From the NCBI RefSeq assembly GCF_001270495.1, contig NZ_LGUR01000117.1:422384-486383 (forward strand): a stretch of DNA of 64,000 nt, read 5' to 3'. Positions within the stretch are counted from its first letter, which is position 1, and every line of letters starts with the position of its first letter. Shown one piece after another: positions 50,871-59,038 of this stretch. Origin of the DNA: Streptomyces viridochromogenes (lineage in GTDB: Bacteria; Actinomycetota; Actinomycetes; Streptomycetales; Streptomycetaceae). The notes beneath the pieces are model-generated. The model was not told the DNA's origin. It ran no database searches and saw only the letters and a list, made by a program, of their open reading frames with translations. The translations under genes were made by a program, and so were the position numbers.

Positions 50871-51275
50871 TCAGTGCCTTCGCGGGCCGGCGCCTCGGCG
50901 CCGCCGAGCAGCGTAGGCAGCTGCCGCTGCGAGGGAGGTGCAGGCCAGGGCTGCGCCCAGAGCCCATTCGTAGTCGGCGGGGCCGGTGCTGCCACCGACG
51001 CCGCCCTGGACGCCGCGGCTGGGGACAGGGGTGGCCGCCGTCGTGCTGGTGGTGCTTCTGCGGGGCAGGACCTCGCAGGCGATGCCGTCGTCCGGCCCCT
51101 GGTCCTCGTCCAGCCGGTGGGGGTCGCTGCGGTCTCGGTTCAGCTCTGCCTGGGCGTCTTCCTGGAAGGCGAAGTCGCGGCAGTCCAGATCGGGTTGGGC
51201 ATGTGCCAGGCCGGCCAAGGGGCCGGTGGCGAGGGCAACCGCCACTGCGGCGGTGAACGCGGTGCGTATCCGCAT
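50871..51275 (-). CDS. secreted Excalibur-domain protein with C-terminal membrane anchor
   Basis: A 134-residue exported protein. The ATG has AAGGGA eight bases upstream and opens a signal peptide (RIRTAFTAAVAVALATGPLA ending AHA|QP). The mature protein is a Ca-binding Excalibur domain, PDLDCRDFAFQEDAQAELNR then DEDQGPDDGIACE with paired Cys. A Thr/Ser linker leads to a hydrophobic C-terminal helix (WALGAALACTSLAAAAAYA) and basic tail (ARRRR), a wall- or membrane-retention arrangement. It resembles the C-domain of the nuclease nearby. Confidence 0.85.
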   Translation of the reverse strand: MRIRTAFTAAVAVALATGPLAGLAHAQPDLDCRDFAFQEDAQAELNRDRSDPHRLDEDQGPDDGIACEVLPRRSTTSTTAATPVPSRGVQGGVGGSTGPADYEWALGAALACTSLAAAAAYAARRRRGAGPRRH

Positions 51276-51566
51276 GGGTCATTCCCTTCGGCCGGTGGCC
51301 TGCACGATCGTCACCGCGACCCTATGGAGATGACCCGGGCCCCGCGCGTGCTGTTAGGCCGAACGGGCACGGATCGGCGTGCGCCCGGGACAGAACACGG
51401 GGCGGCCGCCGTCGGGCGGCCGATCAGGTCCGGTGCTGTACTGAAAAGGCAGAATCTCTCTGCCCTGGGAGGGCGCCATGTGCCCCCGCCTCACCCTGAT
51501 CCGGACGCCTGGCGTCGCCGGGTCGCAGCACACGCGCCCAGGGCGCCCCAGGCGCCTGAAACACCC

Positions 51567-51811
51567 TGGATCTGCTGGAGCAGATGCTCCCAGGTTCCGT
51601 CGGCCGACCACAGCCGGTGGCGTTCATAGACGATCTTCCAGGGCCCGAACCGTTCCGGCAGGTCACGCCACTGCACGCCGGTCCGCACCCGGTGCAGAAT
51701 CCCGTCGATCACCTGCCGATGGTCCCGCCACCTGCCACAACGCCTGTTACGGTCAGGCAGGAACGACCGCAGCCGTTCCCACTCCGCATCACTCAGATCA
51801 CCCCGCCCCAT
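51567..51811 (-). mobile_element. IS5-family transposase N-terminal remnant
   Basis: From ATG 51811 the protein reads MGRGDLSDAEWERLRSFLPD, RCGRWRDHRQVIDGILHRVR, TGVQWRDLPERFGPWKIVYE and ends near LLQQIQ. This is the DUF4096-type N-terminal domain of IS5 transposases. The frame then changes to unrelated residues, and the DDE domain is absent. Confidence 0.85.
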
Positions 51812-51867
51812 GACAGGAAGAACGATCCGAACACAGACGGGTCGCAAGATCACAAGAACTGCGATTC

Positions 51868-52341
51868 CTACTCCGTGACGAACGGTGCGTATCCAACCGG
51901 GACCTCGCTCACCTGAAGGTCAGAGAAGAGCAAGGTCAGGTTGTGCGCATTGGTCTCAATGCGCACCTCGTGGAAGTCGATCCCGAGGGTCTTCGACCAG
52001 CGTCGGGTCGCCTCCGACTCGGGAAGGAGCTTCGCTCCCGGATAAAGGCAGTGCCACTTCACTCCCCAGACGTATCCGTCGAGGTCAACACCGGGTTCGT
52101 GGTCGATGAGCCGGTCGTCCAAAGACACCCGCCAAGTCTCCGCCGGCACTGACGTCTCGCACCGCGCCTCAACGCAGTACCTGAAGAGGTAGCGCAGGTG
52201 GGACGGCGTGATGCCGGTACGGGGATCAGCCGTCGCGTAGACGATGACCTCGTAGTCGCGCATGTAGTTGGTGTATCCGTGGTGCACAACAGCGTGATCG
52301 AAGGTCTCGTCCAGCATCTGTTCAAGTACGGCGGTATCCAT
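51868..52341 (-). CDS. YxiG-like protein
   Basis: A 157-residue soluble protein matching the YxiG-like group that is common in Streptomyces: HHGYTNYMRDYEVIVYATAD near the start, DDRLIDHEPGVDLDGYVWGV in the middle and FHEVRIETNAHNLTLLFSDL near the end. The gene is complete and lies next to an IS5 remnant. YxiG-like proteins are often found near toxin or immunity genes, but no toxin partner is visible here. Confidence 0.75.
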   Translation of the reverse strand: MDTAVLEQMLDETFDHAVVHHGYTNYMRDYEVIVYATADPRTGITPSHLRYLFRYCVEARCETSVPAETWRVSLDDRLIDHEPGVDLDGYVWGVKWHCLYPGAKLLPESEATRRWSKTLGIDFHEVRIETNAHNLTLLFSDLQVSEVPVGYAPFVTE

Positions 52342-52430
52342 GCCGCCCTTCTACCTCACTCGGCGAGACCTTCGACAACGAGATTCGCGGGTGTCGGCCG
52401 CCGTTGCCTCAGAGATCGCCCGGACAAGTC

Positions 52431-53024
52431 CTAGTAGCTGATGGTCTTGACGCGGTGGAAGATGCGGGTGCCGGTGCTGTCGTAGACATGGACGCCGTCA
52501 CCCTGCATGACCTTGTGGAAGTGGTAGGCGCCGCCGTCCTGGTACTTGGTGGTGTCGCCCCGGTGGAGTTCCACGAACCCGAAGAGGCCGGCGCTCTTGT
52601 AGCGCACGGTCGAGCCGACCCAGGCGAGCCGGTCGTCGGCCTTGCTCCAGGTGGTATCCCCGACCATGCCGTCGGCGGCGAGCCCGCGGCTCTGCTGCCA
52701 CTTGATGGTGGCCGCCTTGGTCTTGGGTCCGAAGTCCCCGTCGACATCCTGGAAGTCCAGGTAGTGCTCGGCGACCAGGATGGCCTGCCAGAGCACGACG
52801 ATGTCGGTGCTCGACGACTCCCCACAGCCGTAGCACAGCGAGTTGCCGAGCTCCTCGAAGTGGTCGCCGAAGTCGTCGGTGAGGGCGCCGTCACCGTCGA
52901 CGAACGTGGTCCCGTAGGAACCGGAGTTGCTCGCGTAGGCCGCCTGCGCCGAGCTCATGGGAAGTACGGTCGCGATCGCCGCGCTCAGCGCGACGAGACC
53001 CAGCTTCCACCCTCTGCGGTTCAT
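52431..53024 (-). CDS. secreted peptidoglycan-binding protein
   Basis: A 197-residue exported protein with a signal peptide (NRRGWKLGLVALSAAIATVL, cleavage near AQA|AY). Residues about 45-130 contain a PG_binding_1-type domain: FGDHFEELGNSLCYGCGESS, STDIVVLWQAILVAEHYLDF and DGDFGPKTKAATIKWQQSRG. Two cysteines (LCYGCG) are close together. The C-terminal part is a beta-rich extension of unknown function. It is divergent from the glycoside-hydrolase-like gene across about 180 bases. A broken paralogue lies at 56303-56560. Confidence 0.88.
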   Translation of the reverse strand: MNRRGWKLGLVALSAAIATVLPMSSAQAAYASNSGSYGTTFVDGDGALTDDFGDHFEELGNSLCYGCGESSSTDIVVLWQAILVAEHYLDFQDVDGDFGPKTKAATIKWQQSRGLAADGMVGDTTWSKADDRLAWVGSTVRYKSAGLFGFVELHRGDTTKYQDGGAYHFHKVMQGDGVHVYDSTGTRIFHRVKTISY

Positions 53025-53203
53025 GTGTCTCCCTCGGATCGGATCCTGCTGTGCTCGCTGCGCACAGGATCGACCAGAGTGACGCCGAGGTGACCCTGCA
53101 TCTTTCGAGGTTGCCCAAGCCCCCCTCCCGAGTGAGGGTCTGGCAGCGGGGCTTCGTGCGCGCCCCTCTGGTCTCGAAACGAACCCAATGGGGGACATAT
53201 CGC

Positions 53204-55621
53204 ATGGAAGATCCCAATGTGCTCGCGGCCCAGCAATGGGTGAACGCGACCTACGACGGCGTGGCCAAGGGCTACGTCCGCTGCGCCCAGGACGGCAGCA
53301 CCGGATGGGAGACGGTACTCAGCCTCACCCAGGGCCTCCAGCACGAACTGGGCATCTCGCCGACCGTGCGGAACTTCGGTCCCGGCACCTTCAGCGCACT
53401 CGAGGCGCGCGGCGGCATCCGTCCCTCCGAGAGCAACGCCAATCTGGTCCGCATCATCAACTACGCGCTGTGGTGCAAGGGGTACCGCGGCGCTTCACCG
53501 GCAAGTCAGTGGACCGCGACGACCACCGATTCGATGAACGACTTGATCGGCGAGGCCGGTCTGGCGTCGTCCGCGACCATCTCCAATATCCCCACCAGGC
53601 CCCTTGTGCAGTTCATCAAGGCGCTCATGCGCATGGACCAGTTCCGGCTCGTCCCCGGCGGCACGGAGGAGATCCGGAAGTTCCAGCAGCATCTGAACCA
53701 GATCTACGTGTACGACGAGGCCATCACCACCATGGACCTCGCTCCATGCGACGGCGTCTACTCGCGTGATGTGCAGCAGGCCGTGATGAAGGCCCTCCAG
53801 TTCGAGATCGGCATCCCACGGTCGGAGATCGGCGGGTACTTCGGCTCGAACACCAAGGCGAAGCTCAAGGAGCAGCCCACACTGAGCGTGGGCAGCAGCG
53901 GCAACCTGGTCCATCTGTTCACGGCCCTGTGTGTCTTCAACTCGCCGGTCGTCGAAGGCGAGGGCGAGACCACGACGCGTATCCGCAGCGACTACATCGA
54001 CCATACGGAGACGTTCGTCCGGGCCTTCCAGAGGTTCAGCCAGATCACCGTGACCGGCAAGTCGAACTTCGACACCTGGGCGCAGCTCCTCGTCTCCACC
54101 GGCAACGAGCTCCGCACCACTACCGCAAGCGACCAGGCAGCGCCGCTCACCTTCGCCCGGGCGCAGGCGCTCAGTAACGCCGGGTTCCAGGTCGTGGGCC
54201 GTTACCTCGACGAACATCTCGACCCGAGCGATGAGCACTACCTGGGCAAGGCGCTCACCAGTGCCGAGCTGGGCGACATCATCCGCGGTGGCCTGCGCGT
54301 GTTCCCGATCTTCCAGTGGAACGGCACGACGAAGGCCAACTTCACCTACGCCAAGGGATTCGAGCAAGGCGATGTGGCCGAGACCAGGGCACGGGAGTTC
54401 GGTTTCGGCCAGGGCACCTGCATCTATTTCGCCGTGGACTTCGACGCGACGGGGTCGGACATGGACGCGGTCCTCGACTACTTCCGTGGCGTGCGCGCGG
54501 CCCTGGGCCGGACGAACCGCTACACCTACGGCGTCTACGGCTCCCGGAACGTGTGCATCAACGTCACCCACCGCGTCGGAGCCACCTGGTCGTTCGTATC
54601 CGGCCTCTCCTGGGGATTCTCCGGCAACCTCGGCTACCCGCTGCCCGCGAACTGGTCGTTCAACCAGATCCGCAACGGCACGTTCAGCTACGGCAGCGGC
54701 AGTTTCGGCGAAGCCTGGGAGATCGACCGGAATGTGTGGCGCCGCTTCTCCGACCCGGGCACGGCCGTCCTCAATCCCGTGCAGTCGCCCGCACAGGATT
54801 TCATCGACCTCGTCCAGCGCCTTTACACGGCCGCCCTGGAGTACAACGCGGGGGCCGACCCCGCCAAACTCGTCTGCCAGTTCTTCCGGCAGGTTGAGTA
54901 CAACTCCTTCGACTGGAGGGTGGCCCTGGAAGCTGTCGACCAGGGATGGATAGCGAAATTGGCGGAGCAGGGGCTGACCCTCACCGGCAGAAGGAGCTTC
55001 ACCGATCCGGTGACCGGGACCTCCGTCGGTACGGAGCACCTCATGGCAACCCTGGAGATGTGCCTTGAGTACTCCTCGACCACCGACCTCGTGACACTGG
55101 GGGACGGTGGTGGCTGGGGCGGTGACCTCGTGACGTTCTACATGGACTGGCGCGAGGCCAAGGCCCAGTACCCGAACCCCATGCTCTTCGCCCAGGACTA
55201 CCTCGGCAAGCGTGACGCCGCGTCCACCTTCTCCAACGATCAGTGGATTCAGGACGCCGACGGGTTCAACATCATGCGGCTCATGAAGACGGAGTCGCTC
55301 AATCTCCCCACAGCGGTCGCCCGTTACTACGGGACCGACAGTCCGGGAGCTGGCGACCGGGTCTGCCAGCGGCGCTACTCGCTGTTCTACGCCGACCGTT
55401 TCGACAGCGACAGTTCGACGACGCAGACCCTCGCCAGGAATCTGATCCTGGGTGAGAACTGCGACGCCGCGCTGATCGCGGGGACATGGCTACTGAGAAG
55501 CAAAGAAAGCCTCGACCCAGCGGACCAACCGGACAACATCGGACCGAACCTGCTCAGCAGTTTCGTGCTCGCCTACGCGTGGGAACTCGAGGAACGCGCC
55601 GATGCCGAGAAGGGCATATGA
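53204..55621 (+). CDS. DUF1906 glycoside-hydrolase-like multidomain protein
   Basis: An 805-residue protein starting MEDPNVLAAQQWVNATYDGV with GGGGA about eight bases before the ATG. The N-terminal 300 residues look like tandem peptidoglycan-binding folds (YVRCAQDGSTGWETVLSLTQ, FGPGTFSALEARGG and a second FGSNTKAKLKEQ unit). Residues about 316-515 match the DUF1906/Rv2525c glycoside-hydrolase-like TIM barrel (FQVVGRYLDEHLD, FPIFQWNG, CIYFAVDFDATGSDMDAVLD). The last 290 residues, with HLMATLEMCLEYSS and GDGGGWGGDLVTFYMDW, form a domain I do not recognise. No signal peptide or membrane helix is seen, which is unexpected for a wall enzyme. It is coupled to the next gene, one base away. Confidence 0.85.
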   Translation: MEDPNVLAAQQWVNATYDGVAKGYVRCAQDGSTGWETVLSLTQGLQHELGISPTVRNFGPGTFSALEARGGIRPSESNANLVRIINYALWCKGYRGASPASQWTATTTDSMNDLIGEAGLASSATISNIPTRPLVQFIKALMRMDQFRLVPGGTEEIRKFQQHLNQIYVYDEAITTMDLAPCDGVYSRDVQQAVMKALQFEIGIPRSEIGGYFGSNTKAKLKEQPTLSVGSSGNLVHLFTALCVFNSPVVEGEGETTTRIRSDYIDHTETFVRAFQRFSQITVTGKSNFDTWAQLLVSTGNELRTTTASDQAAPLTFARAQALSNAGFQVVGRYLDEHLDPSDEHYLGKALTSAELGDIIRGGLRVFPIFQWNGTTKANFTYAKGFEQGDVAETRAREFGFGQGTCIYFAVDFDATGSDMDAVLDYFRGVRAALGRTNRYTYGVYGSRNVCINVTHRVGATWSFVSGLSWGFSGNLGYPLPANWSFNQIRNGTFSYGSGSFGEAWEIDRNVWRRFSDPGTAVLNPVQSPAQDFIDLVQRLYTAALEYNAGADPAKLVCQFFRQVEYNSFDWRVALEAVDQGWIAKLAEQGLTLTGRRSFTDPVTGTSVGTEHLMATLEMCLEYSSTTDLVTLGDGGGWGGDLVTFYMDWREAKAQYPNPMLFAQDYLGKRDAASTFSNDQWIQDADGFNIMRLMKTESLNLPTAVARYYGTDSPGAGDRVCQRRYSLFYADRFDSDSSTTQTLARNLILGENCDAALIAGTWLLRSKESLDPADQPDNIGPNLLSSFVLAYAWELEERADAEKGI

Positions 55622-55622
55622 C

Positions 55623-56285
55623 ATGGCACTGACACGACGAGCCGTACTCCTTTCCGCCGGCGCTCTGGGCGCGGGCGCCGCACTGAGCGGCGTCCTCACC
55701 GGACCCGCGACCGCGGCCGAGCCCGGGCCCGCGACCGACAGCAAGTGGACCGCACGGCGCAGCGACAACGGCTGGGCCATCGACCCGGACGCCCTCGACT
55801 CGTTCCGTGTCGAGGGCTCCCCCGCCACCGTTCGCCTGCACCGTGCGGCGTCGGCGGTCCTCCTGCACGTCGCGAGACGCTGGCACTACGAGGTGGTGCC
55901 GCTGCACAGCTCCCGGGACGTCCAGGGACACCGCACCGACCGTGCCGTACGGGCCGCGTACGAGTCGAACTACCTCTCCGGCAGTGCGATCGCTCTGCTC
56001 GGGGCGGGCGACGGCCTGTGGCCGCACCAGGAGGCGATCGTCCGCGACATCCTGGCCGACTGCGGCGGCGTGGTGCGCTGGGGCGCGGACCTCTCCCCCG
56101 CCGCCGCGTGCCACTTCCAGATCGACGTCGGGCCGGATGCCAAACCCTTCACGCAGCTCACGAAGGCCCTCCGCGACGGCGCCGTGCACCACAACGGCCC
56201 GCGCCCCGGCGCGGTGGACGACCCGGCCGCGCCGAAACGCCGCGCCGAAGCGCGCCGCCTGGCCAGGGCTCAGAGCAAGAACTGA
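55623..56285 (+). CDS. Tat-exported M15-type peptidase homologue lacking zinc ligands
   Basis: A 220-residue protein with an N-terminal Tat-like signal (TRRAVLLSAGALGAGAALSG, cleavage near TAA|AE) and a D-Ala-D-Ala carboxypeptidase-like (M15_4) fold. The Zn signature SxHxxGxAxD appears as SNYLSGSAIA at 115-124, so His is replaced by Tyr117 and Asp by Ala124; only the third ligand, His164 in CHFQIDVG, is present. The EGVVRWG-like helix is kept as CGGVVRWGADL. The enzyme is therefore probably inactive and acts as a wall-binding protein. GAGAAGGG precedes the start, and the upstream stop ends one base before it. Confidence 0.82.
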   Translation: MALTRRAVLLSAGALGAGAALSGVLTGPATAAEPGPATDSKWTARRSDNGWAIDPDALDSFRVEGSPATVRLHRAASAVLLHVARRWHYEVVPLHSSRDVQGHRTDRAVRAAYESNYLSGSAIALLGAGDGLWPHQEAIVRDILADCGGVVRWGADLSPAAACHFQIDVGPDAKPFTQLTKALRDGAVHHNGPRPGAVDDPAAPKRRAEARRLARAQSKN

Positions 56286-56302
56286 CAACTGTCGTCCTGC
56301 GC

Positions 56303-56560
56303 TCGAGACGATGGAAGTTCGGCCTCGGTCTTCTCGCCGCTGGTCTGGTCGACGACTGATCGCCACCCCGGCACAGGCCGTACCCGCCAACTCAGGTGGG
56401 CAGGACCTCGTACGTGTGCGGCGCCGGGGGCCTCACCGACTACTTCGGTGACCGCTTCCCGGAGGTCTGCCACTGCCTGCACGATGGATGCGCTGACCCC
56501 AGCACCGACATCATGCTGCTGTGGCAGGCCATCCGACTGGCGTTGGACTTTGCGGGAGCG
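56303..56560 (+). pseudogene. decayed paralogue of the peptidoglycan-binding protein
   Basis: Across three frames the plus strand encodes RRWKFGLGLLAAGLV, then PAQAVPANSG, then GGLTDYFGDRFPEVCHCLHD and STDIMLLWQAIRLALDF. These line up with the signal peptide and first domain of the secreted protein encoded at 52431-53024 (GALTDDFGDHFEELGNS and STDIVVLWQAI). At least two frameshifts and loss of the 3' half show it is dead. Confidence 0.75.
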
Positions 56561-56713
56561 AGGGATACGTCCCGTGGTCGCGAAGAGTTCCCGTGTCACA
56601 TGGTGTGCATCGGCCGTAGGAGTCGTGTCGTCGCCGCGTCCTTGCTCCGGGTCCTCGAGAGAGGAGAACCGAGTGCAACGGTGCCCACGACAGACACTGA
56701 AGCCGACGTGCTC

Positions 56714-56747
56714 AGAAGCCCCGCCGGGTCGCACCTGCGGGGCTTCT
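56714..56747 (+). terminator. hairpin terminator
   Basis: AGAAGCCCCGC (56714-56724) pairs perfectly with GCGGGGCTTCT (56737-56747) around a 12-base loop. It follows the cassette and the decayed paralogue, and precedes the right copy of the direct repeat; it most likely ends transcripts from the left. Confidence 0.75.
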
Positions 56748-56872
56748 CGTCGCACCCTGCTCTCACACGCCTATCACCGGCTGCGTCGACTCCCTCGGAC
56801 CAGAATGCCCTGACCTGGCATAACGCGCTCCTCTTGGGCCGACCTGGACGCCCACGGACAGTCTCTACAACC

Positions 56873-57004
56873 TGTGCCACGTGGTACCCAGGGAGGGACC
56901 CAGGATCAGGTCTGGGGCGTCTTCTGGCCCGTCAAAGCGGTATTGCAGGGTGTTCGGTGGTGTCTCGCTCACCCGTCCGAGCCTCTCATCTGTCACGACA
57001 GCCC
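56873..57004. repeat. right copy of 132-bp direct repeat
   Basis: This is the second, same-orientation copy of the pca 5' end, differing at 56911, 56978 and 56998. Here it is an orphan: neither the pca coding sequence nor the IS110 remnant follows it. It marks the right end of the accessory segment. Confidence 0.95.
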
Positions 57005-57340
57005 TCCCAGCGCCTGGCCGCCGCCGGGCGGGCCCTCCCGGCCGGATCGGCCGGGTGAACTCCGTCCCCGGCTCTTAGGAGCCGGAGGTGAGCCGGGGAC
57101 ATGACGGCCTGGCAGTAGGCGTTGTCACCCGGGCCGTGGACACCACCGTTGAAGGTGACCCGGTACGGGCGGTTCGGCGCGAAACGGCGGGCGGTGGCGA
57201 AGCCGACCGCGTCCTCGTTGTGTACGGGGTCGGCGCGGGACCAAGCCGGTGGACCGCGGCGGTGGACCGCCCTCGACGGCCTCAGCTCCTGCCTGAGCGG
57301 CGTCACTTTGCAGGAAGTGAGCCCGCAGCTATCCTCATAT
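57005..57340. other. gap with unidentified minus-strand remnant
   Basis: The minus strand between about 57080 and 57290 contains DPVHNEDAVGFATARRFAPN and FNGGVHGPGDNAYCQAV, which read like the end of a real protein, but I cannot name the family. No ribosome site or full-length frame accompanies it, so it is most likely a fragment. Confidence 0.35.
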
Positions 57341-57365
57341 TCAACAATGCGACTAGGTGCCTAGT
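57341..57365. promoter_or_regulatory. operator-like palindrome before SGNH hydrolase
   Basis: ACTAGGtgCCTAGT is a perfect inverted repeat (57352-57365) inside TCAACAATGCGACTAGG. The first 15 bases recur with two differences at 59039-59053, in front of a PadR-type regulator. It lies about 60 bases before the hydrolase GTG, at promoter distance. Confidence 0.55.
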
Positions 57366-57425
57366 TGTTCAGCGATGGCCGTGTGCCACTTCCATCAGCA
57401 GCGTTGACGAGAGGCGGTCGGCCCC

Positions 57426-58232
57426 GTGTCGAGCAGTGGGTATCTGCGCTATGTCGCCCTGGGCGACAGCCATACCGAGGGGCTCGGGGACGGCGACGAC
57501 GTCCGTGGTCTTCGGGGCTGGGCGGACCGGCTCGCCGAGGAGGTCGCCCGCCACAGCCCCGGCCTGCTCTACGCCAACCTCGCGGTGCGCGGCCGTAAGG
57601 CCGGTCAGGTGCGCGCCGAGCAACTGGCGCCGGCTCTCGCGATGCGGCCCGACCTCGCCACCGTGGTGGCTGGGGTCAACGATGCGTTGCGCCCGGGCTG
57701 CGACCTCGACGAGGTGGCCGGCCATGTCGAGGCGATGTTCGCCGCCCTCACGGCGCAGGGCGCCACCGTCGCGACCCTCATGTTTCCCGATGTCGGGCGT
57801 ATCACGCCGTTGGCCCGCCCGATCGGTCACCGTGTTCTCGCACTCAACGCGCGCATCCGGGAGGCCGCCGACCGCCACGGCGTGGTGGTGGCGGAGACGG
57901 CCGCGCACGCGGCGGCGACCGATCCGCGGTTGTGGAGTGCTGACCGGCTGCACGCCGGCCCGCTGGGACACGCGCGCATCGCGGCTGCCGCGGCCCAGGC
58001 GCTCGGTCTGCCGGGCAGCGACGACAAGTGGACCCTCCCCCTTCCGGCCGAGGGGACAGACATCTCTGTCTGGAGGACCGTGGGTGCCGAACTGCGCTGG
58101 GCCGGCACCTTCCTCGGCCCTTGGATCGGCCGCCGCCTGCGTGGCCGCTCCTCCGGCGACGGCCGTCGGGCCAAGCGGCCGGCGCTGCTTCCGGTGGCCG
58201 CGCCCGCCGGGGACACCTCCCCATCAGTGTGA
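57426..58232 (+). CDS. cytoplasmic SGNH/GDSL hydrolase
   Basis: A 268-residue SGNH hydrolase starting at GTG. Block I is YVALGDSHTEGLGDGDD, block II NLAVRGRK, block III AGVNDALRPG and block V DRLHAGPLGHAR. No signal peptide. The catalytic Ser, Gly, Asn and His are all present, so it should be an active esterase or lipase. The C-terminal 45 residues are basic. It is preceded by the operator-like palindrome, so it may be regulated with the neighbouring SnoaL/PadR unit. Confidence 0.9.
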   Translation: MSSSGYLRYVALGDSHTEGLGDGDDVRGLRGWADRLAEEVARHSPGLLYANLAVRGRKAGQVRAEQLAPALAMRPDLATVVAGVNDALRPGCDLDEVAGHVEAMFAALTAQGATVATLMFPDVGRITPLARPIGHRVLALNARIREAADRHGVVVAETAAHAAATDPRLWSADRLHAGPLGHARIAAAAAQALGLPGSDDKWTLPLPAEGTDISVWRTVGAELRWAGTFLGPWIGRRLRGRSSGDGRRAKRPALLPVAAPAGDTSPSV

Positions 58233-58372
58233 TGCTCTGGCTTGCGACGACGCCGGCGGCTCCTCGTGCTGAACCGCTCTTCACCGGACGGGAGCCGGAA
58301 ATGAGTGACATCCATCCCGCCGACAAGGAACCGCAGCCGGTCCTCGCTCGGACACAGACCGACGACCCCTGA
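58232..58372 (+). CDS. possible 46-residue coupled ORF or truncated gene start
   Basis: A TGATG overlap with the SGNH hydrolase stop opens a 46-codon frame; inside it, ATG 58301 has GGGAG about eight bases upstream and starts MSDIHPADKEPQPVLARTQT, 23 residues. The hydrophilic peptide looks like the front of a larger protein whose remainder is lost. No family is recognised. Confidence 0.3.
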   Translation: MLWLATTPAAPRAEPLFTGREPEMSDIHPADKEPQPVLARTQTDDP

Positions 58373-58441
58373 GGGGCCGGGCTGCTCACGACCGCCAGCT
58401 AATAACTTTGTTGACGAACTGTATGGGTGGAACCGCCGCAG

Positions 58442-59017
58442 TCAGCCGTCGGCCCGGAGCGCGGCCGTGCGCTGTTCGAGCCTGCGCAGCGCCATGTCCC
58501 CCCACTGGAGGTTCTCCCGCTCGAACGACATCCCGCGCAGCAGGGTGAGATACGGGCCGATGCGCTCGGCCTCGGCGAAGTACGCCTCCTCGGAGCGCCC
58601 GTCGAGCAGGCGCTGCCGGAGCCGCTCGTAGCGGGCCAGCTTGGCGGTGGCCCACTCCATGCGCTCGGTGATGGCGGTCCGGACCGCTTCCATGTCGCCC
58701 GCGTCCAGGCACTGCACCTTGACAAGCAACTCGTCCCGGATCACCGCCGGTTTAACCAAGGGCTGGGCGGTGTAGGCGTGGACGGCCTTCCGCCCGGCCT
58801 CCGTCAAGGAGAACAGTCGCTTGTTGGGGCGGCGCTTCTGCTCGACGACGCGGGCCGTGACGAGTCCTTCGGCCTCCATGCGATCCAGCTCCCGGTAGAG
58901 CTGCTGAGGCGTCGACATCCAGAAGTTGGCGACCGTCGCATCGAACGCCTTCGCGAGGTCGTACCCGGACGCCTCGCCCTCCAACAGCGCGGCCATCAGC
59001 GCGTTCCGCAAAGCCAT
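58442..59017 (-). CDS. PadR-family transcriptional regulator
   Basis: A 191-residue regulator. The winged-helix N-domain begins MALRNALMAALLEGEASGYD and contains FWMSTPQQLYRELDRMEAEG and KRRPNKRLFSLTEAGRKAVH, the standard PadR core. The C-terminal helices (YLTLLRGMSFERENLQWGDM) belong to the Vir_act_alpha_C domain of subfamily 1/2. It is divergent from the SnoaL-like gene, with a shared upstream region containing an operator-like motif. PadR proteins usually repress genes for detoxification or drug response. Confidence 0.92.
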   Translation of the reverse strand: MALRNALMAALLEGEASGYDLAKAFDATVANFWMSTPQQLYRELDRMEAEGLVTARVVEQKRRPNKRLFSLTEAGRKAVHAYTAQPLVKPAVIRDELLVKVQCLDAGDMEAVRTAITERMEWATAKLARYERLRQRLLDGRSEEAYFAEAERIGPYLTLLRGMSFERENLQWGDMALRRLEQRTAALRADG

Positions 59018-59038
59018 GGACGCACGCTAGCAGATTAA

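Noticed and set aside
51567..51811. IS5 transposase as an active insertion sequence
   Set aside because: Only the N-terminal domain is left, and no terminal inverted repeats or DDE domain could be found nearby.
46955..57004. Island as a classical integrative element with attL/attR
   Set aside because: There is no integrase, excisionase, replication or transfer gene and the repeat is not a tRNA end, so only an unspecific direct-repeat-bounded island is claimed.
57369..57971. Minus-strand frame opposite the SGNH hydrolase as a separate gene
   Set aside because: It has no recognisable domain and is antisense to an intact hydrolase with all four catalytic blocks.
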